Below are positions 48,248 through 57,243 of a stretch of DNA of 64,000 nucleotides, one piece after another (positions within the stretch are counted from its first letter, which is position 1; each line of letters begins with the position of its first letter). The stretch comes from Methylobacterium sp. B4. Its GTDB lineage: Bacteria > Pseudomonadota > Alphaproteobacteria > Rhizobiales > Beijerinckiaceae. The notes below the pieces were generated by a model that saw nothing but the letters and a program-made list of their open reading frames with translations, ran no database searches and was not told the origin of the DNA. The DNA is taken from assembly GCF_003201865.1 (NCBI RefSeq), contig NZ_QJJJ01000004.1:248001-312000 (forward strand). The letters are read 5' to 3'. The position numbers were made by a program, and so were the translations under genes.

Positions 48248-49072
48248 ATGAACGCTGACGCCGAGACCGCACCGACCGACGAACTCCTGTTCGCGGTGGA
48301 CGAGGCGGGCATCGCCCGCATCACCCTCAACCGGCCGAAGGCGCGCAACGCGCTCACCTTCGCGATGTATCGCGGGCTGGTGGAGCTGTGCGAGCGGATC
48401 GAGGCGGATCGCGCGATCAAGGCGGTGATCGTCACGGGCGCGGGCGACAAGGCCTTCGCCGCCGGCACCGACATCTCCCAGTTCCGCTCCTTCGACAAGC
48501 CGGAGGACGCGCTCGGCTACGAGCGCTTCATGGACCGGGTGCTCGGCAGCCTGGAATCCTTGAGGGTGCCGACCATCGCGGCGGTCGCGGGGGCCTGCAC
48601 CGGGGGCGGCGCGGCCATTGCGGCGGCCTGCGACATGCGCATCGCCAGCCGCGACGCCCGCTTCGGCATCCCGATCGCCCGCACCCTCGGCAATTGCCTG
48701 TCGCAGAACACGCTCCGTCGGCTCGTGAGCCTGATCGGCGCCCCGCGGGTGAAGGACATCCTGTTCACCGCCCGCCTGGTCGATGCGCCGGAGGCGCTGG
48801 CGATCGGGCTCGTCAACGAGGTCGTGGAGGATGCCGCCGCCTTGCAGGCCCGGGCCGTGGCGCTCGCGACCCTGCTCGCGAGCCACGCGCCGCTCACCCT
48901 CCAGGCGACCAAGGAAGGCCTGCGCCGTATCGCCCAGGAGGGCGCGCCCGAGGCGTCCGAGGGCGAGCGGCCCGGGGACGACCTGATCGTGATGACCTAC
49001 ATGAGCGAGGATTTTCGCGAGGGCATGGAAGCCTTCCTCGCCAAGCGCCCGCCGCACTTCAAGGGGCGCTGA
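48248..49072 (+). CDS. Enoyl-CoA hydratase/isomerase (crotonase) family protein
   Basis: A 274-residue crotonase-fold protein. ITLNRPKARNALT binds CoA, and the oxyanion hole is formed by KAFAAGTDISQF (69-79) and ACTGGGAAIAAACDM (116-130). By alignment to rat crotonase the first catalytic Glu is I143 here (FGIPIARTLGN) and the second is D170 (RVKDILFTA), so ordinary hydration of enoyl-CoA is doubtful. Related proteins do isomerase, decarboxylase or hydrolase chemistry. It follows the CoA-transferase by 23 bases and presumably handles the CoA thioester made there. Confidence 0.88.
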   Translation: MNADAETAPTDELLFAVDEAGIARITLNRPKARNALTFAMYRGLVELCERIEADRAIKAVIVTGAGDKAFAAGTDISQFRSFDKPEDALGYERFMDRVLGSLESLRVPTIAAVAGACTGGGAAIAAACDMRIASRDARFGIPIARTLGNCLSQNTLRRLVSLIGAPRVKDILFTARLVDAPEALAIGLVNEVVEDAAALQARAVALATLLASHAPLTLQATKEGLRRIAQEGAPEASEGERPGDDLIVMTYMSEDFREGMEAFLAKRPPHFKGR

Positions 49073-49084
49073 CGGGCGGCGCCC

Positions 49085-49783
49085 TCATCGCGCCGCCGAG
49101 ACCGGCTCGGCCCCTTCCTCGCCGTACATCGCCGCGATCACCGGCTTCTTGGAGCGGATGTGCCGCCGCATCAGGGCCGCCAGCGCATCCCCGTCCCCGG
49201 CGCGCAGGAGCGGGATCATCCGCTCGTGCTCGTCGACCGCCTGGGCCCACTGCTCCTCGGTCTGGTGCGCCATGTAGCGGGAGCGCTGGATGCGACCCGT
49301 CAAGCCCATATACAGGCTGTACAATTTCGAGTTGCGGCTGGCCAGCATGATGGCCTCGTGGATCTCACGGTTGAGCCGGAAGTAGACCGCCTCGTCGCGG
49401 TTCTGCCACGCGGCCATCATGCCCCGGTGCTTCTCCTCGATCTGGGCCAGATCGTCCTCGGTGATGGTGCGACAGGCGATGTCGCAGGCGGTCGCCTCCA
49501 GCCCGGCGATGATCTCGATCATCTCCTCGAGTTCGTTGCGCGAGATGCTCGCGACCCGGGCGCCGCGATTGGGCAGGAGTTCGAGCAACCCTTCCGTGGC
49601 GAGGATCTTGATCGCTTCCCGCAGGGGCGTGCGCGAGATGCCGAACCGTTCGGTCAGCTCGCTCTCGTTGACGCGGGCGCGTGGTTCCAATTCGCCTTCG
49701 TTGATCAACTCGCGCATGCGGTCCGCTACCTCATCGTGCAGGTAGCGGCGGCTGATCCCGATACTGGGCTCAATTCTATTCAT
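49085..49783 (-). CDS. GntR-family transcriptional regulator, FCD type
   Basis: A 232-residue regulator. The N-terminal winged helix (LHDEVADRMRELINEG, VNESELTERFGISRTPLREAIKIL) is the GntR DNA-binding domain. The C-terminal all-helical FCD domain (ELEEMIEIIAGLEATACDIA, FRLNREIHEAIMLAS, DEHERMIPLLRAGD) has Asp and His residues that often bind a metal with the ligand. FCD regulators usually sense small organic acids and repress neighbouring catabolic genes, so the CoA-transferase/crotonase pair or the threonine aldolase are likely targets. A GCGAT-AC-ATCGC palindrome lies 24 bases upstream of its start. Confidence 0.92.
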   Translation of the reverse strand: MNRIEPSIGISRRYLHDEVADRMRELINEGELEPRARVNESELTERFGISRTPLREAIKILATEGLLELLPNRGARVASISRNELEEMIEIIAGLEATACDIACRTITEDDLAQIEEKHRGMMAAWQNRDEAVYFRLNREIHEAIMLASRNSKLYSLYMGLTGRIQRSRYMAHQTEEQWAQAVDEHERMIPLLRAGDGDALAALMRRHIRSKKPVIAAMYGEEGAEPVSAAR

Positions 49784-49806
49784 CGAGCACTCAAATCATT
49801 TTTAAT

Positions 49807-49818
49807 GCGATACATCGC
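49807..49818. promoter_or_regulatory. Palindrome upstream of the GntR/FCD regulator
   Basis: GCGAT-AC-ATCGC is a perfect 12-base palindrome, 24-35 bases upstream of the regulator ATG and in the divergent region facing the threonine aldolase gene. Its position fits an operator for autoregulation. The sequence does not obviously match the FadR-type GTNNNAC core, so the assignment is weak. Confidence 0.3.
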
Positions 49819-50047
49819 GTCACTAGCTCTAGGCACGGCGCAAACGCCTGTCGAGATCATGACGCGTACCCAACTCCCTGGGACACATCAAAATGCTTGT
49901 GAGGTCGCGCCGAGATCGGGCCGAGGCACGGCGCCTCGCGCTTGCCGCGGTTTGTATTTTTCATGCATGACCGGCTGAGCGATCATCCGGTTTGCACCGA
50001 CTCCGCCGGAGCCGACGGGTGAAGGCCTGCTACGGGACGGACGCGCG

Positions 50048-51091
50048 ATGATCGATCTGTTCAGCGACACTCAGACGCGGCCGAGCACGGGCATGCGCGA
50101 GGCCATGGCGCGGGCGGAAGTCGGCGACGAGCAGTCGGGCTCCGACCCGACGACCAATGCCCTGTGCGAGCGGGTGGCGGCCCTGCTCGGCATGGAGGCG
50201 GGCGTGTTCATGCCGTCCGGCACGATGTGCAACCTCGCCTCGATCCTCGTGCATTGCCGACCCGGCGAAGAGATCGTGGTCGACGACCAGTCCCACATCT
50301 ACAACACGGAAGCCGCCGGTGCGGCGGCGGTCGGGGGCGTTTCGGTCAAGGCCCTGCCGACGCGGGTGGGGCTGTTCACCCTGGCGCAGGTCGAGGCGGC
50401 GATCCGGGTTCCGCAGCGCACGGCGCCGCGCTCCCGGCTCGTGTCGATCGAGCAGACCACGAGCTTTTCCGGCGGCACGGTCTGGGACGTGGGCGAGATG
50501 CGCCTGATCCGCGACTACGCCCAGGCGCGCGGGCTCAAGGCCCATATCGACGGCGCCCGGCTGCTGAACGCGGTCGTCGCCACCGGCATTTCCGCGGCCG
50601 ATTACGCGGCCGGCTTCGACAGCGCCTGGATCGATCTGAGCAAGGGACTCGGCTGCCCGGTCGGGGCCGTTCTGTGCGGCTCGGCCGACTTCGTGGAGCG
50701 AGCTTGGCAGTGGAAGTACCGGCTCGGCGGCGCCATGCGCCAGTCGGGCGTGCTGGCGGCGGCGGGGCTCTACGCCCTCGACCACCACATGACCCAGCTC
50801 GCCGAAGACAACGCCAATGCCGGCCGCTTGCACCGGGCCATCGCCGACGTGCCCGGGCTCGGCTTCGATCCGACGGCGGGTCAGTCGAATATCCTCTGTT
50901 TCACCGTGGAGGCATTGGGCATTCCGGCTGCCGCCTTCGCCGCCGCCTGTCTCGAAGAGGGCGTGCGGGTGCGCGCCATCGGCACGCATCAGATCCGGGC
51001 CACCGCCAATCTCGACGTGGACCGGGCCGGCATCGAGCGGGCGGCGGAGGTCATCCGCACCAAGGCGACGATGTTCGGCCAACGCCCGTAG
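50048..51091 (+). CDS. Threonine aldolase family protein
   Basis: A 347-residue fold type I PLP enzyme. The N-terminus (MIDLFSDTQTRPSTGMREAM) and FMPSGTMCNLASI are typical of low-specificity L-threonine aldolases. The PLP lysine is K199 in DLSKGLGCPVGAVL, and KAHIDGARLLNAV supplies the cofactor Asp. It splits threonine or similar beta-hydroxy amino acids to glycine and an aldehyde; L- versus L-allo specificity and possible other substrates cannot be read by eye. It is divergent from the GntR regulator and may be under its control. Start at ATG 50048. Confidence 0.9.
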   Translation: MIDLFSDTQTRPSTGMREAMARAEVGDEQSGSDPTTNALCERVAALLGMEAGVFMPSGTMCNLASILVHCRPGEEIVVDDQSHIYNTEAAGAAAVGGVSVKALPTRVGLFTLAQVEAAIRVPQRTAPRSRLVSIEQTTSFSGGTVWDVGEMRLIRDYAQARGLKAHIDGARLLNAVVATGISAADYAAGFDSAWIDLSKGLGCPVGAVLCGSADFVERAWQWKYRLGGAMRQSGVLAAAGLYALDHHMTQLAEDNANAGRLHRAIADVPGLGFDPTAGQSNILCFTVEALGIPAAAFAAACLEEGVRVRAIGTHQIRATANLDVDRAGIERAAEVIRTKATMFGQRP

Positions 51092-51193
51092 CACGTCCGA
51101 CCCGCAACGCTTTCGGGCGCTGCGCTGGGCCGATGCCTGGGCAGTCCCTGGGCGGTCCGTCCCGAAGACGAACCGCCGCAAGTTGCAAAAAAT

Positions 51194-51739
51194 CTACTTC
51201 TTGTTGTCGAGCTCCTGGGCCATCTTCAGGTGCTCGTCCAGGTGCGGCTTCGTCTTGACGGCGAAGGCCTTGAGCGCCGCGTTGTCGCCGCTGTCGGCGT
51301 AGCGCTTGTAGAGGTCGACGGCGTTCTTGTGGCCGGTGACCTGATCGTCGTGATACTGCTTGGTGAAGTCGTCACCGCTCAGGCCCTTGAGCTTGTCGAT
51401 CTTGCTCTGATGGGCCGAGTCCAGCGCGGTCGGGATGTTGAGTTTCATGTCGCCCGTCTGCACGACGGATTTCAGCTCGTCCGAGACCTTTTTATGGTCT
51501 TCGATCATCTTCTTAGCGTAGGCCTTGGTCTTCTCGTCGGCCTTCTCAAGCGCGAGTTTGCTCGACTCGGTCTCGAACATGTCGCTGATCACGGCCTGGG
51601 TCACGAAGTCCTGGGACGATGGCGCGACGCCGATCAGCGAGTTCACGCCGGTCTTCTCTCCGACCGACTGAGCATGGGCCGGCATCCCCGCCGCGCCCAG
51701 CAGAAGCAGGCAGGCGGCAGCGGTGATTGACGTTCTCAT
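51194..51739 (-). CDS. DUF4142-domain secreted protein
   Basis: A 181-residue protein with a signal peptide (about 1-23, ending PAHAQ) and a DUF4142 domain, a ferritin-like four-helix bundle. The pattern FVTQAVISDMFETESSKLAL, YAKKMIEDHKKVSDELKS, YHDDQVTGHKNAVDLYKR and KTKPHLDEHLKMAQEL is characteristic. It is periplasmic or surface exposed and of unknown function; some relatives are stress induced. The ATG at 51739 follows GAGGAGAC. It is convergent with the threonine aldolase gene. Confidence 0.9.
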   Translation of the reverse strand: MRTSITAAACLLLLGAAGMPAHAQSVGEKTGVNSLIGVAPSSQDFVTQAVISDMFETESSKLALEKADEKTKAYAKKMIEDHKKVSDELKSVVQTGDMKLNIPTALDSAHQSKIDKLKGLSGDDFTKQYHDDQVTGHKNAVDLYKRYADSGDNAALKAFAVKTKPHLDEHLKMAQELDNKK

Positions 51740-51850
51740 GGAAGTCTCCTCAAGGCGAACGCGGATATGCAGGAGCAACCGGAGCGCGCCTTCGAGGTTC
51801 CTGTCCGGGGCGTTACACCGCGCCGTCCGAGGAATGGTCGGAGTGAACCG

Positions 51851-52978
51851 TCAGAGGGGACAATCGGCGGTCTCGCGGGCGAGCCAGTCGATGACGCGGG
51901 AAAGCGCCTTGCGCTCGCTGCCGCCCTCGGCCATTGCCGCCTCGTAGGCGCGGATCTGGCCATCCGCACTGGAGCCGCACTCGACGATGGTGAGCGCGTG
52001 GGCGACCTGGGCCGCGCAGCCCAGCGCCGCCGCATCCTCCGCCACGAGGTCGAGCAGGCGCTCGACGAGCCGGCGCAGAGGCACGGCCTCGTCCGCCGCC
52101 TCGTCGATCAGGGCGGCGTGGATGCCCTCGCGCTGCACCCGCCAGAGGTTCTCCATCACGAAGCCCCGCGAGGCGCCGGTCGGCCCGGCATTCAGCTCGG
52201 GCCGGCGCACGCAGAGCCGCACGAGGCAGCGGTAGAGGGCGGCGATCGCCAGCGTGTCCTTGAGGCGCGTGCAGCTGTCGGCCACCCGCAATTCCAGGGT
52301 CGGGTACCGGACCGAGGGGCGGATGTGCCACCACAGGAAGGTCGCGTCCTCGATCGCACCGGCCCGCGTCATCACCCGCACGTAGCGCTCGAAATCCGCA
52401 TCGTCGGCGAACAGTTCGGGCAATCCGGTGCGCGGCAGCTCGGCATAGGCCCGCAGGCGGTAGCCCGCCAGCCCGGTGCGGTGGCGCTCGTAGAAGGGCG
52501 AGGAGGTCGAGAGCGCCAGAAGCACCGGCAGGAACGGCATCAGCCGGTTGATCAGCGCGATCCGCTGGCCCGGCTCGGGCACCTCGACATGGATGTGCAG
52601 GCCGCTGACGATGGAGCGTCGCCCCACCATCTGCAGCGTCTCGATCATCTTGCGGTAGCGGACCTTGGCGGTCTCGCGCTGGTCGGTCCAGACCGCGGTC
52701 GGGTGGGTGCCGGCGGCGAAGACCTTCAGGCCGTGCTCGCGGCCGATGGCGCACAGGCCGGTGCGCAGCTTGGCCAGAGCCTCGTGCGTCTCCGCGAAGC
52801 TCGTCGAGGGCTTGGAGCAGATCTCCGCCTGGCTCTCCAGCAATTCGCGCTCGACGCCGTCGAGGCGGCTGCGCGCCGCCTTATGGAAGTCGGAGACCGA
52901 TTCGCGCGGCGCCGAGCGGGTGCGGCCGTCCGCCAGGAACAGCTCTTCCTCGATCCCGAACCGATATTCGTGAGCCAT
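51851..52978 (-). CDS. Carboxylate-amine ligase, YbdK/GCS2 family
   Basis: A 375-residue member of the GCS2 family. RFGIEEELFLAD (5-16) provides the metal-binding acidic residues, ESQAEICSKPS and GLHIHVEVPE are further signatures, and PTLELRVADSC lies in the second half. E. coli YbdK shows weak glutamate-cysteine ligase activity, and the family joins a carboxylate to an amine with ATP. The natural substrate is not known. The ATG at 52978 is the family start; the open frame further upstream looks non-coding. It is downstream of the S10 peptidase and lipoprotein genes on the same strand, 78 bases away. Confidence 0.88.
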   Translation of the reverse strand: MAHEYRFGIEEELFLADGRTRSAPRESVSDFHKAARSRLDGVERELLESQAEICSKPSTSFAETHEALAKLRTGLCAIGREHGLKVFAAGTHPTAVWTDQRETAKVRYRKMIETLQMVGRRSIVSGLHIHVEVPEPGQRIALINRLMPFLPVLLALSTSSPFYERHRTGLAGYRLRAYAELPRTGLPELFADDADFERYVRVMTRAGAIEDATFLWWHIRPSVRYPTLELRVADSCTRLKDTLAIAALYRCLVRLCVRRPELNAGPTGASRGFVMENLWRVQREGIHAALIDEAADEAVPLRRLVERLLDLVAEDAAALGCAAQVAHALTIVECGSSADGQIRAYEAAMAEGGSERKALSRVIDWLARETADCPL

Positions 52979-53056
52979 GGCGTCCTTCGCCTTCCGCCCG
53001 GCGATCCACCGAACCGGCCGAGGGACAAGCAAGCGCCAGCCCAGTCCGCTCCCGCG

Positions 53057-53425
53057 TTAACGTACGATACGATCGAGGCGGTTGTTCACGAAGAAATACA
53101 GCTCCTTGGCACCGGGCTCCATGTAGAGCACCTGCACCTCGCGCCCCGAGCGCCCCTCGCCGATCAGCACGTCGGTGGGCGGGCGGCCCTTCAAGCGCAC
53201 GAGCTCGCACTCGCCGATGCCGGTCTCGATGGCGGCCGCGCCGCCCGGCGCGGTTCCCGTGCAGGCGCCGCTTCCGTCGAGCACCGGTCCGGAGACGGCG
53301 TGCGCGGCCGGAGCGGCAGGAAGCACGGCGCTCGGCGGGGGCGGCGGCCGAAGCGGCGCCGCGCGCTCGGACGTGGTGCAGCCCGCCAGGAGGAGGATGG
53401 GGATCAGCGCGGTCGATCGTCTCAA
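53057..53425 (-). CDS. Small lipoprotein, 122 residues
   Basis: No family was recognised. A lipoprotein signal ends in LLLAGC at 11-16, so Cys16 would be lipidated. A Pro/Ala-rich linker (about 22-45) leads to a small domain with two Cys (near 55 and 73) and a strand-rich end (EVQVLYMEPGAKELYFFVNN). The only start that keeps the signal is TTG 53425, which overlaps the stop of the S10 peptidase by four bases (TTGA), so translation is probably coupled. It is likely anchored in the outer or inner membrane. Confidence 0.65.
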   Translation of the reverse strand: MRRSTALIPILLLAGCTTSERAAPLRPPPPPSAVLPAAPAAHAVSGPVLDGSGACTGTAPGGAAAIETGIGECELVRLKGRPPTDVLIGEGRSGREVQVLYMEPGAKELYFFVNNRLDRIVR

Positions 53426-55065
53426 GGCGTCGGTCTCTTCTCCGGCCCGGTCTCGCCCGTGGCCCGCCCGGGGCGGGCGCTTCCGTCGGAGCGGGCCTCC
53501 AGGGCGCGGGCGAACAGGTCGGCCGCATCGTCGTGGAAGGCGTTGCGGGAATCGGGCCGCGTGTAGAACATGTGGCCGCCGGGATAAACCGAGAGCTTCA
53601 GCCGGTCGCCCGTCCCGTAGGCGGGCACTTGGTCGATCAGCAGCTTCGAGGCGAAGTAGGGGGTCACGAGGTCGGTGAAGCCGTGCACCACGAGGACCCG
53701 CAGGGTCCCGTCGAGGGCGAGAACGTCTTTCAGCGCGCCCATCACCTCCGGGGCCGAGCGGCCCGAGCCCCAGTTCCAACCGCGATTCACCGCGCTGTTC
53801 AGCAATTCGTAGCGCATGTTCTCGACGCGCCAGTTCAGGCGGCCGGTGTAAAGCTGCACCATGGCGGTAGTGAGCGGCGCCTGGAGCGCGGTCAGCACCG
53901 GATCCTCGAAGCCCGAATGGGGCGCGGTCGGGTCGGGGTCCCAGCCGGTCACGCCCGTATCGTAGGCGGAGGCGACGCGGCCCATGTCCCGCCCGATCTC
54001 GCGCTGATAGCTGTGGACCGTGGGCCGCCCCGCCTGCAGCCGCACGGTCTCGGGGTCGAGACCGACCAACGCCGCGACCTTGCCCGTCAGCCGGGCCACC
54101 GCCTCGCGGTCGCTCGGACCCTTCAGCAGGTCGGTCAGATACTCCCCGGCCGCGTAGCTCTCCGCGTCGCGCATCAGCGCGCGGCTCGGCGTCGTGCCGG
54201 AGCGCTCCAGGGCCGCGGCGGCGAAGGAGGGGAGCTTGGTGACGAAGCCCCAGGGCGTCGTACGGGCGGTCTGCAGCCAGTTGAAATCGAGCACGGGCGA
54301 GACGAGCACGAGGCCCGACAGCCCCACGCCTACGTCCTGCTGGAGTTTCTGCGCGATCAGCGGTCCGCGGAAGCCGCCGTAGCTCTCGCCGACGAAGAAT
54401 TTCGGGGAGGCGAGCCGGTCGTTCTGGCGCAGGTAGCGGGCGATGGCGGCGGCGAGGACGGAGGCATCGGAATCGACGCCCCAGTACTTCTTGGCGTCCC
54501 CGTCCGCGGCGCGGCTGTAGCCGGTGCCGACGGGATCGATGAAGACGAGGTCGGTGAAGTCGAGCCAGGTGGCCGGGTTCGGCTGGAGGGCGATCGACTG
54601 CGAGGGGCTGATCGATGCGCCGTCGGTCGGCAGGCGCCAGGGGCCGATCGCGCCGATGTTGAGATAGGCCGAGGCCGCGCCGGGCCCGCCGTTGACGCCG
54701 AAGGTCACGGGCCGCTCGGCGCGCTCCTCGGGCTTGCCGGCCTTCCGATAGGCGATGAAGGCGATCTCGGATTGGAGCTTTCCGTCCTCATCGACCAGCG
54801 CGAGGCTGCCGGCGGTGGCGGTGAAGCCGAGCTTGCGCCCGTTCGACAGGTCGATGCTGTGCTCGGTGGTCGAATCCGGCGGCAGGCGCCGCCCCTCCGG
54901 CGCCTTGCGGGCGGGGCCCTGCTCCTGTCGCTGCCCCTGAGCCGGCGGCTGGCCGTGCTGGGCGAGGACGGGAAGCGGGCCGAGGCCGACGGCGACGGAG
55001 AGCAGGCCGGCGAGGCCGATCCGGATCGCGCGGGGCGGACGAGGGGGCGTGAGGGGCTGCGTCAT
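53422..55065 (-). CDS. Peptidase family S10 serine carboxypeptidase
   Basis: A 547-residue secreted peptidase. The signal peptide is at about 12-36 (ending VLAQH), followed by a Gln/Pro-rich linker. The catalytic Ser is S228 in VGESYGGFRG, the oxyanion loop is NGGPGAAS (125-132), and Asp and His are in HGFTDLVTPY and YPGGHMFYT near the C-terminus. Family S10 removes C-terminal residues from peptides, usually at acid pH. It is periplasmic or secreted. A small lipoprotein gene overlaps its stop, and holC lies 50 bases upstream. Confidence 0.92.
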   Translation of the reverse strand: MTQPLTPPRPPRAIRIGLAGLLSVAVGLGPLPVLAQHGQPPAQGQRQEQGPARKAPEGRRLPPDSTTEHSIDLSNGRKLGFTATAGSLALVDEDGKLQSEIAFIAYRKAGKPEERAERPVTFGVNGGPGAASAYLNIGAIGPWRLPTDGASISPSQSIALQPNPATWLDFTDLVFIDPVGTGYSRAADGDAKKYWGVDSDASVLAAAIARYLRQNDRLASPKFFVGESYGGFRGPLIAQKLQQDVGVGLSGLVLVSPVLDFNWLQTARTTPWGFVTKLPSFAAAALERSGTTPSRALMRDAESYAAGEYLTDLLKGPSDREAVARLTGKVAALVGLDPETVRLQAGRPTVHSYQREIGRDMGRVASAYDTGVTGWDPDPTAPHSGFEDPVLTALQAPLTTAMVQLYTGRLNWRVENMRYELLNSAVNRGWNWGSGRSAPEVMGALKDVLALDGTLRVLVVHGFTDLVTPYFASKLLIDQVPAYGTGDRLKLSVYPGGHMFYTRPDSRNAFHDDAADLFARALEARSDGSARPGRATGETGPEKRPTP

Positions 55066-55115
55066 GGCTCGTCTGCGATCCTTGTCGGGATTCGATGAGA
55101 GGCGGGGCGTTTGCC

Positions 55116-55568
55116 TCACGCCTTCTTGGTCCAGCGCCCGCTCTCGTCCTGCTGCCAGTAGGCGACCGCATGCCCGGCGGCCTTGGCGCCGCGCCACTGC
55201 TCGCGGGCATGGAGCAGGGCGTCGGTGTCGGTGCCGTCGAACAGGATGCAGATGCGCTGGTAGGCGCCGGCATCCTCCGGCAGCTCCGCTCCCTCGACCA
55301 GAAAGCGGATCGAGGCGCCGTTGGGATTGATCTCCCTCAAGGTCAGCACGACGGGCTGTGTCGCCGCATCGGTGTCGCGGTCGGTGCCGTGGGGCAGGAA
55401 GCTCTCGTCGGTGTAGGTCCACAATCCGTCATCGAGCGCCTGCAGCCGCTCCTCGGTGACGGCCTGGATGGCCGACTGCCAGCCGCGCTCCAGCGACTTC
55501 TCGAGCAGGTTGGGCAGCACCTTCTCGAGGGGCTGGCGCTGGAGGTGGTAGAAGAGGATCTCGGTCAC
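55116..55568 (-). CDS. holC: DNA polymerase III, chi subunit
   Basis: A 150-residue HolC-type protein. ILFYHLQRQPLEKVLPNLLEKSLERGW and GLWTYTDESFLPHG match the family, and RICILFDGTD and WQQDESGRWTKKA lie near the end. Chi links the clamp loader to SSB at the replication fork. The length is typical for alphaproteobacteria. The start is GTG 55568. The S10 peptidase gene follows after 50 bases; no functional link is apparent. Confidence 0.92.
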   Translation of the reverse strand: MTEILFYHLQRQPLEKVLPNLLEKSLERGWQSAIQAVTEERLQALDDGLWTYTDESFLPHGTDRDTDAATQPVVLTLREINPNGASIRFLVEGAELPEDAGAYQRICILFDGTDTDALLHAREQWRGAKAAGHAVAYWQQDESGRWTKKA

Positions 55569-55731
55569 GGCTTGGCTGCATATAGGGTTCGGTGGTCCGC
55601 CGGCAGTGCGGACGCAGCGTCGCGGTCGCGCGAATTCCGGCCCGGCGGGGCCTCGCGGCGGCCTCGCTCCGAAACAATGCCTGCGGCGGCGGGTTCGTCC
55701 TTCACAATCGATTCAAGGGAAGGAAACAACC

Positions 55732-56007
55732 ATGCCGACCAACAATCTCACCAAGACCCTCGCCCTGGCCGCCGCGCTGACCCTCGCCGTCTCGGGGGCG
55801 GCCCTCGCCCAGTCGAGCACCGGCAAGGGCGGCACCGGCGGCACCACGGACAGCGCCAGCCCCGTGCGCAACAACACCGGCAACAGCATGCGGCCGACCA
55901 ACGACAACCCCGGCGCCACCACCGGCTCGACGGGCACCATGGCCCCGGGCGCCACGAGCGGCGCGAAGACCGGAGCCGGCACCTCGGGCGGCACCGGCGC
56001 CCGCTGA
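55732..56007 (+). CDS. Small secreted Gly/Thr/Ser-rich protein, 91 residues
   Basis: A signal peptide is clear at about 1-26 (LALAAALTLAVSGAALAQ). The mature part is low complexity, rich in Gly, Thr, Ser, Asn and Ala, with TTGSTGTMAPGAT and TSGGTGAR, and is probably disordered. No family was recognised; similar short secreted repeats occur across Methylobacterium, from memory. A good ribosome-binding site (AAGGAAAC) precedes ATG 55732. It is followed by the clearest intrinsic terminator in the window, which supports real expression. Confidence 0.7.
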   Translation: MPTNNLTKTLALAAALTLAVSGAALAQSSTGKGGTGGTTDSASPVRNNTGNSMRPTNDNPGATTGSTGTMAPGATSGAKTGAGTSGGTGAR

Positions 56008-56032
56008 GCGGGACCGATTTCCCCGGGGTGAA

Positions 56033-56061
56033 GGGGCCGGAGCCGATCCGGCCCCTTTTTT
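56033..56061 (+). terminator. Intrinsic (Rho-independent) terminator
   Basis: GGGGCCGGA (56033-56041) pairs perfectly with TCCGGCCCC (56047-56055) around GCCGA, immediately followed by six T (56056-56061). It lies 26 bases after the small secreted protein gene. It is the most classical terminator in the window. Confidence 0.9.
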
Positions 56062-56076
56062 CGTGCGCGGCCGCTC

Positions 56077-57243
56077 TCAGGCCGGCTCGATCAGGTGCGG
56101 CACGAACAGGGCGCCGTCGCCGGTGATCGGGCCGTCCGACTCGCGGACGCAGAGGCCGGCCGGTGCATCGCCGACGATCCAGGCGCCGACCAGCGGACGC
56201 CGCCCGTCGAAACACGGCAGCTCCGCCAGCCCCTGCCGGATGAAGCCCTCGGCGCCGTAGGGCCCCTCCTCCCCGGCGATGCGGGCGCCCTCCCCCGAGA
56301 AAATCTCGACATTGGCACCCTCGCGCGAGAGCAGCGGCTTGCGCACATGGGCGCCGCTCAAGCTGGCGCAGGCCGGGTCCGCCTCGAAATAAGCCGGCAG
56401 CAGGTTCGGGTGGCCCGGTTCGCGCGCCCAGAGATGGGCGAGCAGGCCCTTGTTGGAGAGCACCATCTTCCAGGGCGGTTCGAGGAAGCGCGTGGACGAG
56501 GCGGCGACCGCCGTGCCGAAAGCGTCCTGGAAGGCCCATTCCCAGGGATAGAGCTTGAACAGCGTCGCGAAGGGGCGCTCGTCCGGCCCGCAGAAGGCGC
56601 CGTCGGCCCGAAGGCCGATCTGCGCCAGATCGAGCAGCAGAGTCTCGCGGCTCGCCTGCACCGCGCAATCCTGGAGGTAGGCCACCGTGCCGAGATCCTC
56701 CGGGCCGCTCGTATCGGCGGCAAAGGCCGTCAGCCCCGACGGCAAGATCTCGGTCAGGCGCGCAATCAGCCGCTCGTGGATCGCGTTGAACTGATCGCTG
56801 CCCGCCCGCAGGCGCCCGTCCCGTAGGCCCTGCTCCAGCCAGTGCCACTGGAAGACGGCGCTCTCGTAGAGAGCGGTCGGCGTATCGGCGTTGTATTCGA
56901 GGAGCTTCGCCGGCCCCGTGCCGGCGTAGGAGAAATCGAGCCGGCCGTAGAGGCTCGGATCGCCCCGTCGCCAGCTCGTGCGCACCGCGTCCCGGGCCGC
57001 CTCGGGAATGTGCAGCGAGGCGAGGATGCGCTCGTCCTCCACAGCCGCGGCGGTGAAGTCGAGGCAGAGGGCGTGCAATTCGGCCGCCGGCGCCTCGATG
57101 TCGTCCTCGATCTCGCGCAGGCTGAACGCGTAGGCGTGGCTCTCGTCCCAGTAGGGCGCGCCGTCGATGGTGTGGAAGGCAAAGCCCGCCGTTTCCGCGA
57201 TCGCCCGCCAGCCGGGCCGCTCTCCGCAGGCGAGGCGTCGCAT
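56077..57243 (-). CDS. Glutathionylspermidine synthetase-like ATP-grasp protein
   Basis: A 388-residue protein matching the C-terminal ATP-grasp (synthetase) domain of glutathionylspermidine synthase, without the amidase half. Conserved segments include YWDESHAYAFS, LLEYNADTPTALYESAV, KLYPWEWAFQD and the end motif VGAWIVGDAPAGLCVRES. E. coli relatives are YgiC and YjfC. The family forms an amide bond with ATP; the real substrates of these stand-alone forms are unknown and may be a peptide or protein tail. It starts one base inside the stop of the DUF1190 gene (TGATG). Confidence 0.9.
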   Translation of the reverse strand: MRRLACGERPGWRAIAETAGFAFHTIDGAPYWDESHAYAFSLREIEDDIEAPAAELHALCLDFTAAAVEDERILASLHIPEAARDAVRTSWRRGDPSLYGRLDFSYAGTGPAKLLEYNADTPTALYESAVFQWHWLEQGLRDGRLRAGSDQFNAIHERLIARLTEILPSGLTAFAADTSGPEDLGTVAYLQDCAVQASRETLLLDLAQIGLRADGAFCGPDERPFATLFKLYPWEWAFQDAFGTAVAASSTRFLEPPWKMVLSNKGLLAHLWAREPGHPNLLPAYFEADPACASLSGAHVRKPLLSREGANVEIFSGEGARIAGEEGPYGAEGFIRQGLAELPCFDGRRPLVGAWIVGDAPAGLCVRESDGPITGDGALFVPHLIEPA

